NCBI GenBank assembly: GCA_951230915.1
Contig: OX579638.1
Span: 5,474,696 to 5,538,695, forward strand
From: Antitrichia curtipendula
Taxonomy: Eukaryota > Streptophyta > Bryopsida > Hypnales > Leucodontaceae
Direction: 5' to 3'
Length of the DNA: 64,000 nt
The number at the start of each line of letters is the position of its first letter. Position 1 is the first letter of the stretch. Both the position numbers and the translations under genes were made by a program. Of this stretch, positions 1 through 11,815 are shown in pieces. The notes under the pieces are model-generated. The model was not told the origin of the DNA and did not search any database. It worked only from the letters and a program-made list of their open reading frames with translations.

Positions 1-1074
1 GTTCTTTAACTTAGAGGTACATATTGCTTTCTTCAATGTATCAATTCCATTAGTCAATGTACCATGGCCAACAATGAACATATGAAGGAGCATGGATGTT
101 TTCAATGTCTTATGTGCTTTAAAATTCATAATTCATTTTACATATTAAACAAAGGTTCATAAGATATGAAATGATTGGTTAGATGCCAATTCCATTTACC
201 TTTCAAAAAAAATATACTTCAAAGTATTTCAAGTTGTCAAGCTCTCCAAAATTAAAAATCAACTAGTAAATGCTTACTTGATGGACCTCCAACCCTACCT
301 TAAGATACTAAAATTGCCAAGTACCTAAATCAAATTGTTCATTTTGATTAAATAGCAAACCAAATCTACATGTGAAATCACCATTCTTCTATTAACAACT
401 TTAATAGATTATCAAAGTGTCTATTTAAAGGGGGGACACTATTCACAATCACTCTTTAGTGCTTCAAGGTTCCAAACGTGTTGTTTCCTATTGAGTCTAT
501 GACCTATTATAGGAGCCTACAACATATTGCTTTTGAAATGTATAACATACTTTTCAATTAGTAAAAAACTTTGATTCTACTTGCAACATCTTTTACTACA
601 ATTTGCTAATTTAATTAAGCAAAATTTTCAAAATATGTCTATCCAAGAAACAAAATTGCTTACATTGACAATTTAAGGAGCCACAACCTCAAGGTAAGAG
701 GCTCAAGACTTAACCCTTTTCTAACTCAGCCATCTACATTTTGGCCTCAAATAGCCACCCACATTCATCCCAAATAGGTACATGGTTTCAAGAGCAACCA
801 ATGGGAGTTTATAGGGAATCTAGTGGACATGATTAGATATCCTATACTTTCAACATTGAAAATTCATAGAATATTACGTGGCTATCAAAAAATTACAAAA
901 CAACTTGGGTTGGTATTCACTTGAGCACAACACCATTACTACTACAAAGACAACTTGGATTTGTTGTCGCTTGAATAGGATGACATTCTTACCCAAAAGA
1001 AAATTTTCATTTGCACCTCCTACCTAGTAGGGCAACAAAAATGTTACATATAGACGCCACTACCTTAATTATCC
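1..1074. other. AT-rich non-coding stretch (probable intron or flank of the GT47 gene)
   Basis: No open frame with recognisable similarity and no GT47 C-terminal motif on the minus strand. Probably part of the first GT47 intron if that gene is intact. I see no clear repeat boundaries before 1075. Confidence 0.4.
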
Positions 1075-1301
1075 TTAATCCATAAACGACGCTGATGACG
1101 TTTTCCGGCCAATGAATGACAAAGAATCTCTCCATGTAGGACAAAAGTGCAACTATTCATCCTCCAAATTTTGTGTGAAAAGGGAAGGTCTCATGGAAGA
1201 GTTTGACTTCCAATAAGTGCTTATGCATCTTTTTAGGCCAACAATTCACACGGTTCCAAAACAAATGATTTCCACGATGACCAGCTCAAGGGGTTGGACC
1301 A
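1075..1301 (-). mobile_element. TTAA-bounded element, short (~225 bp) subtype, degraded right end
   Basis: Starts TTAATCCATAAACG and, read on the minus strand, follows the copy at 39460-39688 through most of its length (shared phrases around GCAACTATTCATCCTCC and CAATTCACACGG). The right terminus is eroded (AAGGGGTTGGACC instead of AAGGGTTAA). It lies about 130 bp beyond the GT47 exon donor, so probably inside that gene's intron. Confidence 0.6.
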
Positions 1302-1427
1302 GTTTCAAGGTTTACCCAACAAACACAAAAACTTCTGCAACCAAGCCATTTCTCTACTAACAAAGTTTCCCATTTCATCACACATTTTGCATAAGTTAAG
1401 GAGCTTCAGACAGTCTCGGTCTCTCAC

Positions 1428-2079
1428 CTGAACTCCTCCGAAAATCCCACGTCACCCTCCCTCCCACCAAGAAATGATCCACGCCTCCCCACCTCCCCCA
1501 CTCGCTCCTCCCCTGCAACCACTCCACCAGCTCCGCCACCACCACATCCCTCTCCCTCACACTCGCCCTCCACAGCTTCGTCGTGATCTCGAACCCCGCG
1601 TAGAACGGCACGAACACCGCACTCGCAAGCTCGCTCTCCCTCGTCAAACACTCGTACTCCATCATCCGGTGGTGGAAAATCTGCTCCAACATGAACTGGT
1701 TGGTGGTGTACCAATCGGTGTCTGAGAACACGCCGTCTGTGTTGGGCAGGGGGGGACCCAGACCGGAGTTCTGGACGCTCGGGCACCAGTTCGTCCAGGG
1801 GGAGAGAGTGGCGCAGTGGTGAACCATGTCGGAGTTGAAGGAGGGGGGCAAGTCGTACATGTAGATGTAACGGCCGTGGCAATCAGCAGGGGATACAAAC
1901 TTTGGGGATACAAAGTTTCCTGATTTTAGGTCACGGTGTTTGATTGACGATGGGAGCGTTGGAGGTCGGTCGTGGGAATGGTGGACTGTGAGGAGAGTGC
2001 ACCAGAAGGTGAAGGTGGAGGCGAGGAAGAGGAAGCGGGTGCAGACGCGGTATGTTGAGTATTTCGGTGATCTCTCCAT
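1428..2079 (-). CDS. GT47 exostosin-family glycosyltransferase (MUR3-like xyloglucan galactosyltransferase), first exon only
   Basis: Seen: an open frame from ATG at 2079 gives 217 residues. A hydrophobic stretch at about residues 13-33 fits the signal anchor of a type II Golgi membrane protein. Then come hallmarks of the plant MUR3/KATAMARI branch of GT47: GRYIYMYDLP (69-78), NQFMLEQIFHHRMMEYECLT (127-146), FVPFYAG (156-162) and DHFLVGGRVTWDFRR (201-215). Known family role: adding galactose (or a related sugar) to xyloglucan side chains in the Golgi. Family members are about 450-600 residues, so the C-terminal half is missing. The frame runs into a consensus donor (TTCAG|GTGAGA, exon end at 1428, phase 1) and reads on only ten more codons to a stop, so I read this as exon 1 with the remaining exon(s) left of the window. 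A truncated pseudogene is the alternative. No GT47 exon is visible in 1-1427. Confidence 0.85.
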
Positions 2080-2091
2080 TACAATGATTTA

Positions 2092-2496
2092 TTTCCGATG
2101 GTGCCTGCACAAGAAAATCATGAAGCTAAAATTTCGTGAGATGTTGATCGATTCTGAAGGTTTGCAATAGCAAGGGAGGTTCGCATCGTTGGACTCATCA
2201 CTGGAGGAATCCAGAAGGTTCACCTGCGGACATTACCACAAGAGAATCATGAAGCTCGTACGTAGTTCGTACTCAATATGTTCGTGATTGGTTCTGAAGG
2301 TTAGCAATTTGCAAAGGAGGTTAGTATCTTTGGATTCGTCCCAGCTGGCGAAATATTATATGTCCATCTGTGCACATTACCACAAGAGAATTGTTGAGAT
2401 ACTGGTTCGTGAGGTGGTGTTAAACGATTTTGAAGGTTAGCAATAGCAATGCAGGTTAGTATCGTTGGATTCGTCACAGGGAGGAATCCAAAATGT
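2092..2496. repeat. Tandem triplication of a ~135 bp unit upstream of the GT47 start codon
   Basis: Three diverged direct units at about 2092-2224, 2225-2364 and 2365-2496. Each carries CACAAGAGAATC/T (or CACAAGAAAATC), then GATTNTGAAGGTTNGCAAT, then GGAGGTTNGNATC-TTGGA-TCGTC and GGAATCCA. The first unit starts only 13 bp upstream of the GT47 ATG (minus strand), so the array occupies its 5'UTR or proximal promoter. Confidence 0.75.
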
Positions 2497-3960
2497 TCAA
2501 ATATGGAGTTTTTGAAGAATTCTATAGTTAATGTCCAGTGTTGGTGATGATAGAATAGGATTTAGTAGGAGAGGAGACACAAGGAATGGAATTTGGACAG
2601 AGAAGGACATTTGTCCAATTTCCATATTGGATTTCTCCTGTGCATCGACCTTCTGAACTCTTTCCTCCATGATCGTGGAAAGAAGAGTCAGTGGTGCTGA
2701 AAAGTTAAGAGAAACGAGAATCGTTTGTAAGGAATAGCTACTGGGTTGCCCACGCACGTGGAGCTTTCCGACAAGCAATAGCAGTCCTGCTTTGGGCACT
2801 GTGTGATTTGCAAGGGAGGCTGAATGCGAATTCCACTTGCGTAGTCAATAGTTTTTCAGAAATTTCTCATTCACGGTCTCTCGATCGCAAGTCTGTGATA
2901 TGATTCTTCTAAGATCGGGATCTATGTGGAGCCTTTTAAGGTGCAGGGCCAGCGCAACAGGAGTGAGGGAATTCAAATTCATCATTCTCCAAAATTACAA
3001 ACTACGCAGCTAGGTTCTTTCTCATTGACCCGGAAGATCGACTAAATCCTACGAAAAGCTCCAACAGTCATGAGAAATGCTCCCCAAAAAATTAAAGGAG
3101 CCCCTTCCAATGCGATGCAAATCCAAACCACCTCAAGTTTAGCTTAGTTAAGTACTCACTCTCAGCTGAATGCCCGTGATCTCTCCCGCGCAAGCAGAGA
3201 TCGATCTTTGCAAGACTTAACAGCTCCCTTCACAAGATTCAACCCCCCACCCCGTCCAAGAGGCTGAAAGTACTCCGATCGAGGAACAATCACGCAATAG
3301 CAGCTAGCCCGAGCTTCAAAAACCTGGCGGCGGGAACGCAAGACTGTCAAAGAATTTCAAAGGTGAGTACCCACAGAACACAACATCCCCTCAGAGCTAT
3401 CGAAAGAGGAGATGAAGCGTTCCAACATGAAATTGAAAGAGGTCCCATGCGTAACCGCCGTCACGTAACCGCTACCTACAGAGGAACCGAAACCCAGCCA
3501 TGGAAACAAACGGAAAAACGTCATGGATGCGCCGTTTGGGTAAAATCGACAGCAAATTAAACACTTACCCAGAACGACAATCCATCCTGGAATGCTAAGG
3601 ACCTTCATGAGTTTCTCGAATGTCTTCAGCATCTGTCGTCGACCTCCAAGTCCATGAAATCTTCCGTGAATTCGCGTCAAATCCTGGGCTCTTCTTTCAC
3701 AGTTTGCTGCATGTATGCCATGAGATCAATAGATTTAGGGTTTAGATGGTAACAAAGAAGCAATGCATGTCTTTTGCTTCGATGATCAGCGCAATGTGCG
3801 ATCGATGTTGCGAATCTGTGACCTAAAGAATCGCGCGATCGGCCGAAAAGCGGCGTGACGCCGCTTTGGCTGGCGGGGGGAACGACCATCATGACTTCTC
3901 ATCGGGCAACGATGCTTTAAAGCAAAGTTAAAGCAAAAAGCTTCTGTCTTAAAAAAAAAG
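2497..3960. other. GC-richer upstream flank of the GT47 gene, no supported gene
   Basis: Base composition is clearly less AT-rich than the DNA to the right. Several short open frames occur on both strands, up to 107 codons (minus, 3357-3680), but none resembles a known family. Probable promoter and 5'UTR exon/intron region of the minus-strand GT47 gene, ending where AT-rich repeat DNA resumes near 3950. Confidence 0.4.
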
Positions 3961-5071
3961 GGGGAATTGCTTAAACAGGCCTTGCATGGAGGGGTGAGAA
4001 TTTTATTCTATTTCCCAAGCTTGTCATACATATCAAAACCTGACCGCTATTTCGTATTTGTGACCTCTTCTACATCATTCAAGGTTTGAATTCCAAATAG
4101 AAATTCAAAATTTTATCATTTGTGATAAATAATTGTTCGACATGTGTTTGTTCTAATATAGTCGAATACACAAAAAAGATTCCACATTTTAATATTGAGG
4201 TCATTGCTCATAAATGTGTGTTCAAACACGCAAATGAATATTGTTATTTTTAGGACAAACTTCCATGTACAAAAAACAACCAAACTTTGCAAAAAAGAAA
4301 AAATATTTCCTAGAATTCTACATGGAAGTGTACAATGTTGGTTAGAGAAGAATTAGAATTGTTGGCTAGCAAAATTAGAGGGATAGGCCCATGAAAAGTG
4401 GGAGAGGCAACTTTCCAAACTTTGAAAAAACTAATTTTAACATTGGAATTGAATCTATGGATTGCTTTTGGTTTGACAACAAGACAAAGGTGCTGCAAAA
4501 ATTGTTTGTTTAATGGTAAATTAAAATACATTAAAATTGTCCCCTTCTTCATTCATATGGATGTAAAATCTAAAATATTCTTCTTTCTACATAAGAAAGT
4601 GATTTTTTTTCTATATCAGAAGAGAAGTGTTGAAAGTATGCATTGCTTATACATTTTTAGAGTGTTTTTCTATCAATAATTTCAATTTGAGCAACAAATG
4701 CTCCAATTGTCATAGTGTCTCCATGATTTTCTCTAAACTTATAATTGAAAGAGACATCAACTTTGGGTTGATTCTCACTACGTTCGAAATTCTACTAAAT
4801 CTTTCAAAATGTAATTTTGTTGAGATGTAAAAATTAAGACTTAGGGCTTCATACTAAATCTCAAACTCCACTAAAATTTGTCAAATTTTAATTGGTTGAA
4901 AAATAAAATTAGGACTTGTAACTTTGCAGAAAGATTTAAACACTAAGTCCTTACTTTCAAAATCACAAACAAGTCTAAAGTCCAAATGTGATTCACTTGA
5001 AAATGAAGACTTAGGACTTAAACAAGTCATAAATCCATATAGGATTTACTTGAAATATCTATGTCATAGCA
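3961..5071. repeat. AT-rich DNA with a dispersed repeat also found at about 38866-39060
   Basis: About 4318-4540 is a diverged direct copy of 38866-39060. Both read AAAAG-GGGA-A-GCAACTTT, then a run ending GGATTGCTTT, then ACAAGACAAA. Short frames here are chance openings. The rest of the stretch is featureless AT-rich sequence. Confidence 0.4.
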
Positions 5072-5084
5072 ATACTTTTTAGAA

Positions 5085-5330
5085 GTGTATTTTTTTATTT
5101 TTTTGGTTTTTAACCATACGACCTTCAAGGGCCACAGCTAGGGTAATCCATGACCTAATCCCCATTAGGAACAAGCGGAGTCAGGGACAAACCCCTTCCT
5201 TGTGTGCTAGCACAGAGACCCCCACATGAGCAACGTTAGCATGGGAAGTTAAACCGGGAACTCCATAGAATCCATTGGAAGTCCCTACTACCTAGCCATC
5301 ACTTAAGGTAGTCTAAGGTCATTTTGGACC
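5085..5330 (-). mobile_element. SINE-like retroposon with A-rich tail and 13 bp target site duplication
   Basis: A 246 bp block, much richer in G+C than its surroundings, is flanked by an exact 13 bp direct repeat ATACTTTTTAGAA at 5072-5084 and 5331-5343. Read on the minus strand it starts GGTCCAAAATGACC and ends in an A-rich tail (AAAAACCAAAAAAATAAAAA) directly against the second duplication. This is the arrangement left by target-primed retroposition. Weak matches to internal Pol III promoter boxes (GGCTAGGTAGTAGG as a box-A-like sequence, GGTTTAACTTCC as a box-B-like sequence ~40 nt later) suggest a tRNA-derived SINE, but those matches are imperfect. No open frame. A retrocopied gene fragment is the alternative. 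Confidence 0.7.
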
Positions 5331-5473
5331 ATACTTTTTAGAATTTTTGGTGCTAAGAGCCTAAGAATGAGGGATTTAGAGCAAGAATTGTGACTTTATT
5401 TTGGCTAAAGCCAACTCTTGCTTGAAATCCCATTGACTATTGGTTGAATTTCTGAGTACCTTATTGCTTTATA

Positions 5474-6088
5474 CTCCCTCCGTCCCTAAATGAACTTCAT
5501 ATTAGACAAAATGTCTTGGATTAAGCTTGAAAATAATCATTTAAAAATATTTGATTTGCCCTATAAGTAGAGCTTCATATTCTTCTATTGTTCTAAAATA
5601 TTTAGTATCTAAATTAATGATCAAAATGTAGTTATAAGATGCTAAAAATTAGAATTTTAGAGGCCTTGTGAGGAAGCACTGCTGGCCATTGATTTGTAAT
5701 TCCGGCACTACATTGGTGTACCTTTCTTGATTTGAGCATTTCCAAGAAATTCTAGGTAGCTCACGGAATATGGCTAAATTAAGTGCATCATTTAATACAT
5801 TCAACATCTAGATTTAGTATGCTTGAATTAGGTGGGAAGGGAACTATGTTTTGGATTTTGATTGGGAGTGGGATGGGCCAGCTTAAAAAGAAGATGGGAC
5901 CACCTTAGACAAGGCTTAAATTAAGTTGCTAATCTTTAACAATGAAAGTGGTCCGGTCACACTATAGTAAAAGACTCTAGAATTCTCAAGGCTTCAATTT
6001 TAGGCCCTTCCTTCCACGTCACACCATGAAGATCATTTTGGGACAAAAAATTGAAGTCAACAAGAAGATCATTATGGAACAAAGGGAA
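5474..6088. mobile_element. Stowaway-like Tc1/mariner non-autonomous element
   Basis: The left end after a TA reads CTCCCTCCGTCCCTAAATGA, the classic plant Stowaway/mariner terminus. The right end, read on the minus strand, is TTCCCTTTGTTCCATAATGA, again next to TA (6089-6090). The 615 bp interior is AT-rich and without a transposase frame. The right end also contains a near-duplicate of itself about 60 bp inward. Termini differ by several substitutions, so the copy is old. Confidence 0.6.
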
Positions 6089-6559
6089 TATAGAATATGA
6101 GAAAAATAGCACTAGATCAAGATATCCTTGTAGGACATTTTTTTTTTTATAAATTTTTCTATTATAGATTAAATGTATACAATGTCAAAGAATGGGGTTT
6201 TTGTAAGAAAATAGGATCTTTTGAACCCATTTTTTTACCAATATTTGAGTACCTAGGATATTACACATGAGAGAACTTCAAACTTAGTTGGAAGTTGTAT
6301 CATTATATAATGTAATTGAAAATCCTACTTTATATTTATTTTCTATTATCCTTCTATTATCCAATAGAATTGGAATTTGGCCTTGAATTAAGGTAATCCC
6401 ACCTAAAAGTGACACTTGTTTTAATTTGAGTATATATGATCTCTTTATTGAGCTTTCAAGTAGACACGTTGGTTAGCAATTTGAAAGGAGAAAGAGAAGG
6501 TGTTCAACAAAATTATTTAAGGATACAATTATATAAAGTCCCTAAGTAGACATGTGCAT

Positions 6560-7000
6560 GTGTATAGACTTCTTTATAAATAGAACAAACCAATCCAAAA
6601 TTGATAATTTAGAATCCACTCATAATGTTGCTCTTGGTAAAGACTACATCCAATTTTTTGTAATCCATTGCACTAGTACTTCCTTGGTGTCTCCTCACAA
6701 ATTTCGCATCAAAGTTCATCCATTGTGGTGCAAGCAAAAAGACTTGTTTGAAAGGTTTAAAGCACAAGACATCCAAAGGTTGCATAGCATGAAAAGTGTG
6801 AGATGGCAAAGTCAATAAGTTAATGGCCACATTCCATGCTTTTTTTACCAACTCCATAGTAATGTGAGACCCATATCCATCAAGTACAATAAGATGTCAA
6901 TTTGTATGTGATACACCACAGCTCATATTTGATCATTTCACAAAATGATCAATCCATGTCCTCTAAAAGATGGCATGTCATCCATGCCTTTTCTTGCATG
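6560..7000 (-). pseudogene. DDE_1-type (pogo/Jerky/CENP-B-like) transposase relic
   Basis: On the minus strand an 82-codon open stretch (6609-6857) contains LPSHTFHAMQPLDVLCFKPF, the signature around the C-terminal catalytic region of DDE_1 transposases. Just upstream in the same frame the translation reads ILIVLDGYGSHIT-like residues (about 6858-6900), corresponding to the DGHGSH block with the second catalytic Asp. Stops and indels flank it, and no N-terminal DNA-binding domain is visible. It is a fragment of a dead element; its terminal repeats were not found. Confidence 0.6.
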
Positions 7001-7428
7001 CACATACAGATTCCATCTTCAAAATCCATCTACACACCCTTTAATGTAGTTATGTTGAAAAGTTCCCATGAAATTTAGAATGATAGAAGGTAGTTTCCTT
7101 TTGCATGCATACAACATAGCACCAAAAGACGCTCTTGCCTATTGAAAATTATAGTATAGAAGTTATAATATAGAAGTATGGAAGTTTCAAAAATCTGTTG
7201 TCAAATAGAGAAGGTCTACTTTGGGAAAATGCATGACTTCTAGTTGCAATTAAATTTGGGTCAAGGCATAAAAGATCAAATGGTCAAGTGAAATAAAACA
7301 TTGTATGGTGAAAGCACTCCATGTATAGATGGATACATTAATAAAAAATAACATATGGAATATAATATTCCATAAACGTATGAAATTTGAGAGTCATTTT
7401 CATACTTGTACAAGACCGCACAATAATT

Positions 7429-7585
7429 CAAGTTGTATACATATGTGTATATATCTTGCAAAATATTTGAAGTTGTATAAATATTTGTATATAACATGTA
7501 GAATATTTCAAATCATATGTATATATGTATGTATCTTGTAGAATACTTGAAGTCATAGAAATACTTGTATATGCATTGTATGAGG
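7429..7585. repeat. 40 bp tandem repeat, about 3.9 units
   Basis: Units at 7429-7468, 7469-7508, 7509-7548 and a partial fourth unit. Each reads roughly GAAGTTGTATAAATATTTGT followed by a TATAT-rich half ending TTGTAGAATATTT. AT-rich minisatellite with about 80% identity between units; the open frames overlapping it are by-products. Confidence 0.7.
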
Positions 7586-9475
7586 TCACAAAAGTCAAAT
7601 AAAATACTATAAGCTTGTATAAAAGTTGTACAAGTCAAATACAAGCTGCTTGAAACCCTTGTAAAGTAGACTTGAAACTCAAGTGAGTTCCAAAGTTGAC
7701 TCAAAACTCAAAAAAAAAGTGTGGTAACTTTTTGTAAAGTTAGCACAGATGTCTAGAAGCCCTAAAAATTTCAAGTTTTAACCTCTTAGTGTCCAATTTT
7801 TATAATTGCTCACTCAACACTCCTATAACTTTTACATTCCAACTCCAAATTACAACTAAAATGGCTTTTTAGAAAGCTAACACAAAATTCTATAGCCTCT
7901 ACAAGTCAAACTTTCTCTTTGTCTGACTTTCATAGCCCGTCAAAGTCTCATTTCCTCAAATCAAGCACAGCTCAACACCACTCTACTTCTAAGTCCATAA
8001 TTCTTTCTTCTTAACTTTAAATTAAAGTTCTAAGTCTTCAAAAAAAGATAAATTTTTCATACATAAGTCATCCAAATTGCAAATCCAAAATCATTATATC
8101 CAAATTTCCACAAGCCCTCAAAGCTATTGCCTTCAAAACTAATTGGCACTTGACACTCTCTCATTTCAACAAGCATAATTTTTTATCCAAGTTCCAAATA
8201 GTATGAGTCATAGCTTTGGGGAATTACAAAAAAATTTAAAAATTTAAAAATTTCATTCAAAAAATAGTAATATAAACCACGATATTGTTTTTCAAGCACA
8301 TGGAACACTCTCAACTTAACTATGAAGGATTAGAAAGAAAACCCAACTCCTTATCCTACTACCAAGGGGCTACAATAGCCCATGCTTAAGCCATATGGGC
8401 TTCAATTTTCATGGGCTACTCACTTTGACCCTCCAACAACCCTATCTATCCTTTATCTTAGCCACAAATCTTTTAAAATCAACAAAAAGGTAAACTATTT
8501 CCAACCTTTTAACTTTTAGCTTTACAAATTCAAATTAAGATTTGAGAACACTTTTAGGGACAAAAACAAAAAAACTAAAGCTTTTTAGTTGTCTATTAGA
8601 GGTAAAGAAACCAAAGTTTCAAGAAGATTATCACTCCATCTGCAAGAAATCTTGAGGATGAGTTTAATAGTGATTGCAATGTAGTCTACACGATCAGCTT
8701 TGGTTACAAAATTAACAATCTCTTCTAACCATTGTTGGTGACCACAACTCCTTTTTATAGGTCTAACCATACAATAATATTGATTGTCATTCAAACCTTC
8801 AAACGTTACTTCTTTGCTGTTGGGTTTGACACATCCAACTTGTAATAAAATTACCAATGCCCGAGCATCATGCTAAAGGTTCCCATGGCCATCACTACTT
8901 TATACAAGGTTGCTTTGGCGGTCATAAAAGCCCAACTTCTTCATGCAAACACTCATGTGATGGTGCAAGGCCCAACGACAGATGAGGTTGATCTAGCAGT
9001 TGCGATCAAGAAAACTCAAATCCATGCTCCAATTGAGGCTCTTTATCTTGATACTCAGAAAAACCCTCCAATTTGACATACTAATAATTAAAGTGTAGAA
9101 CAAAGAAAAACTATATTATATTGATGAAGCTCTTTAGTGTTTCCCTCCTCTTTATAGCTTACTCGTCATATCAGTGAGAAGGCGTCACCCTGAAGCTACA
9201 TCGAGTGATGTCATCTTTTTCAATATACTATTAATATCAAAATCCATTCAAATAATATATATACATTTCCTACGCAATGCTCACATTTACAAGGTGACAT
9301 CGTGCGCGTTAATACTCTTTGCCTACCATTTTGCCTTTCTTGAACTCTAGATTCATCTACATTCCACATATTGGAGGGTAGAGAACCTTTTTCTAATATT
9401 GTCTTCAAATTGGCATAAAAAAATGCCCCATTAGATGAACTTAATCATTTTGCTTTCCTAACCTTCTACTTTTTG
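7586..9475. other. AT-rich intergenic DNA, no supported gene
   Basis: Short frames at 8585-8857 (minus) and 8870-9076 (plus) have no recognisable domain and end abruptly. I see no terminal repeats or RNA gene. Probably old, decayed repeat sequence. Confidence 0.35.
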
Positions 9476-10239
9476 TATAGTGGGCTACAATTCAATTACG
9501 AATTTTCTACCTCCCTTGTTTGTGAATACTAGAATTTTGCGATTTCACTCACCCATAGCAACTTACTGACAATGAATTTGTGCACAAATTTTTGTGGGTA
9601 GATCACACACCTAGTCTGCCCCCTACGATGCTTTTTAATTTGGAAATTCATCAGCTACATTGTGATTAATTGGGGTTTAATTATTGGGACCCAAAAATAG
9701 CGTTATGCCTGTGTTTCCACTCACAATTTTTTTGCGTCGTGGTTGCAATGGCCCAAGCTTCTTAGATTGCATGCCTACACTTCTTTTTGAATGTGCTTCA
9801 ACTCCTACTTTGCTCAGCTGCGATCCAATTTGTCTTTTGCTTCAAGTCCACCACAATTAGAGGGAGGGAGGCTTATACTTTGAGAGATCACGACCCATCA
9901 TGGCCAATTCCACAATGCTTATGGTACAATTGACTTTTCCACGCAATTACCATTTGCCGCAGCTTCTAATTGCCATTTGACGCTTGATTTTCTGTTCTGA
10001 TGCCTTTTCCATTCCAATTTATTTTTAAGTCTCTTTTTTCATTTGTAAATCATTTTCATTTCTAATTTCTTTTAGAGCACCGTTGTCAATATTTCATCTC
10101 CCCTTCCATGTTCTATTCAACAACACTCATAATTCAATCCCGTAAGTAATTTCTACATTTCGGCCAGGAATTTTTTGATTTCTCTACCTTACTTATGAAA
10201 TTCCAATTTTTGCCATTAGATTCCAGTGCGGACCAAGAC

Positions 10240-11815
10240 TTTATCCAATCATGAAAGAAGTCTAATGACTAGAATGTAGCGAGGAGGAATGAAATGCAAG
10301 AACATTGCTGCAGCACTTAAAATGCCACATTCTATTGTCTCCGATGTCTTGACAAAGTAGAAAACAATTGGATGTTGTATGACTCTAAAACCAAAACCTC
10401 AACTCAAGAAACTATATGATTGTGATGTGAAGCCCCTTTTTCAATTGATTGATCATAATTGATGTCAACGTTTAACAATACTTGCAGTTAAATTCCAAGT
10501 ATATCGGAATACCATTTGCAAATACATTCATAAGCTTGGGTTTGGAAACTATGTGGCTCCAAAAAAATCATACTTTAGTATACAACATGAAGCTTAGAAA
10601 CTGGATTTTGTTGAAGAACATCAACATTGGATATATGATGAATGGAAGAATAGCATAGAAACAGATGAATTGTCCTTCAAAGTTGGCAAATGTGGACAGA
10701 TTTGAATTTGGAGAAAGACGCGTGAGAAATACACTCTACATTGTATTGCACCTAGTTTCAAATCTAGACAATCGTCAGTAATGGTTTGGGGAGCTTTTAG
10801 TACTCGGGGAGTTCACTTAGAATGTCCATTAGAAATCACGTGCGAACAACACTTTGTACCGTCTATTTACTATTCAAATTTTAAATAAAACAAAATTTAA
10901 AAAACATGAATAGATTTTTCTACTTTGAAAGTTTATGTTTTGAATTATTGATATTTTTATTTGTTAATAATAATTAGTTACAAATTTTTGAAGTAAAAAG
11001 ATACACTATAGAATTGAAAAATAATTTTCACACCTCTATATTATATAAGAAAAAATTGTCTAAAAAATGAACAAAAAATTCCTAGAAATAACTCTCTATT
11101 GAAAGCTCATTTTGAGTTGAATATTGATTCAATGGTCATCTAAATGTGTTCTCTATAATTATTTGAGTTGAAAAACATGCCATTTTAGTTCATTTTCAAC
11201 CTCTTCTAGAAATCATTTCATATTTTATTTAAGTTGGAAATTTTGGCAATAGAAACCTATAGTCATTATTAAACAATGCTCAAAATATTAGGTTGAAATT
11301 ATAGTTTATTAGAAATCACTTATTTGCACGTGGTTTATTGTAGTAGAACAAAGGGCATTCCTTGAGTTTTACTGGCTTTGATAAATGTCCAATGGTCTTT
11401 CTACCACAAAATGAGAGAACCGCATCACATTTTGTCCAAAATGTTTATGAAGCCGCATTAAGTAGCTTTTACTTCATGCTTGATGAGCCACACAAACTTA
11501 CACTCATGGAAGACAATGCTCCCATACATTGTAGTAAAGTTTTTGAACTTTGGAGGTTTGCTCATGGGATAAAAAATTGGAGTGGCCTCTGAATTCACCG
11601 GATTTGAATCCCATTGAGAATGTGTGGAAGATAGTTAAAGATCTATTGAAAGATCAACGTAGGCCACATGACAAGCAAGAAATGATCCAAGAAGTTCAAG
11701 TAGTATGGAATGAAGTGTTTCTACAACAACTACAAACTCTCATTGCCAACATGCCGGATCAAATGTGAGCTGTAACTGGAGCAAAGGGTGGTTCCACTAG
11801 ATGGTAGCTAGTATA
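10240..11815 (+). pseudogene. Tc1-like transposase, disrupted
   Basis: The N-terminal half (about 10240-10830) shows an HTH-like segment, the W-containing block before the first catalytic region and SVMVWGAFS, with several in-frame stops. The C-terminal half (11362-11815) shows LMEDNAPIHCSK with the second catalytic Asp and, after a one-base slip in a run of A near 11568-11573, LNSPDLNPIENVWK with the catalytic Glu. The end is MPDQM, a stop codon where an Arg is expected, then AVTGAKGGSTRW, the normal Tc1 C-terminus. It cannot produce transposase because of stops, a frameshift and a ~490 bp insertion. Tc1-type elements are common in animals and fungi and patchy in plants. Confidence 0.85.
10838..11331. 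mobile_element. AT-rich insertion with CACGTGC termini inside the Tc1 transposase
   Basis: The transposase reading breaks at about 10830 and resumes near 11350. The intervening AT-rich block starts CACGTGCGAACAA and ends with the inverted TTATTTGCACGTG. No convincing target duplication could be identified, and TTAGAAATCAC occurs just outside the left end and just inside the right end. Probably a small non-autonomous TIR element of unknown superfamily. Confidence 0.45.

Noticed and set aside
1424..1913. Long GC-rich alternative frames on both strands over the GT47 exon
   Set aside because: Only the frame from 2079 gives conserved GT47 motifs; the others are by-products of its composition.
2497..3892. 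Minus-strand frames of 62-107 codons upstream of GT47
   Set aside because: No family resemblance, and no splice pattern linking them to the GT47 exon; could be 5'UTR at most.
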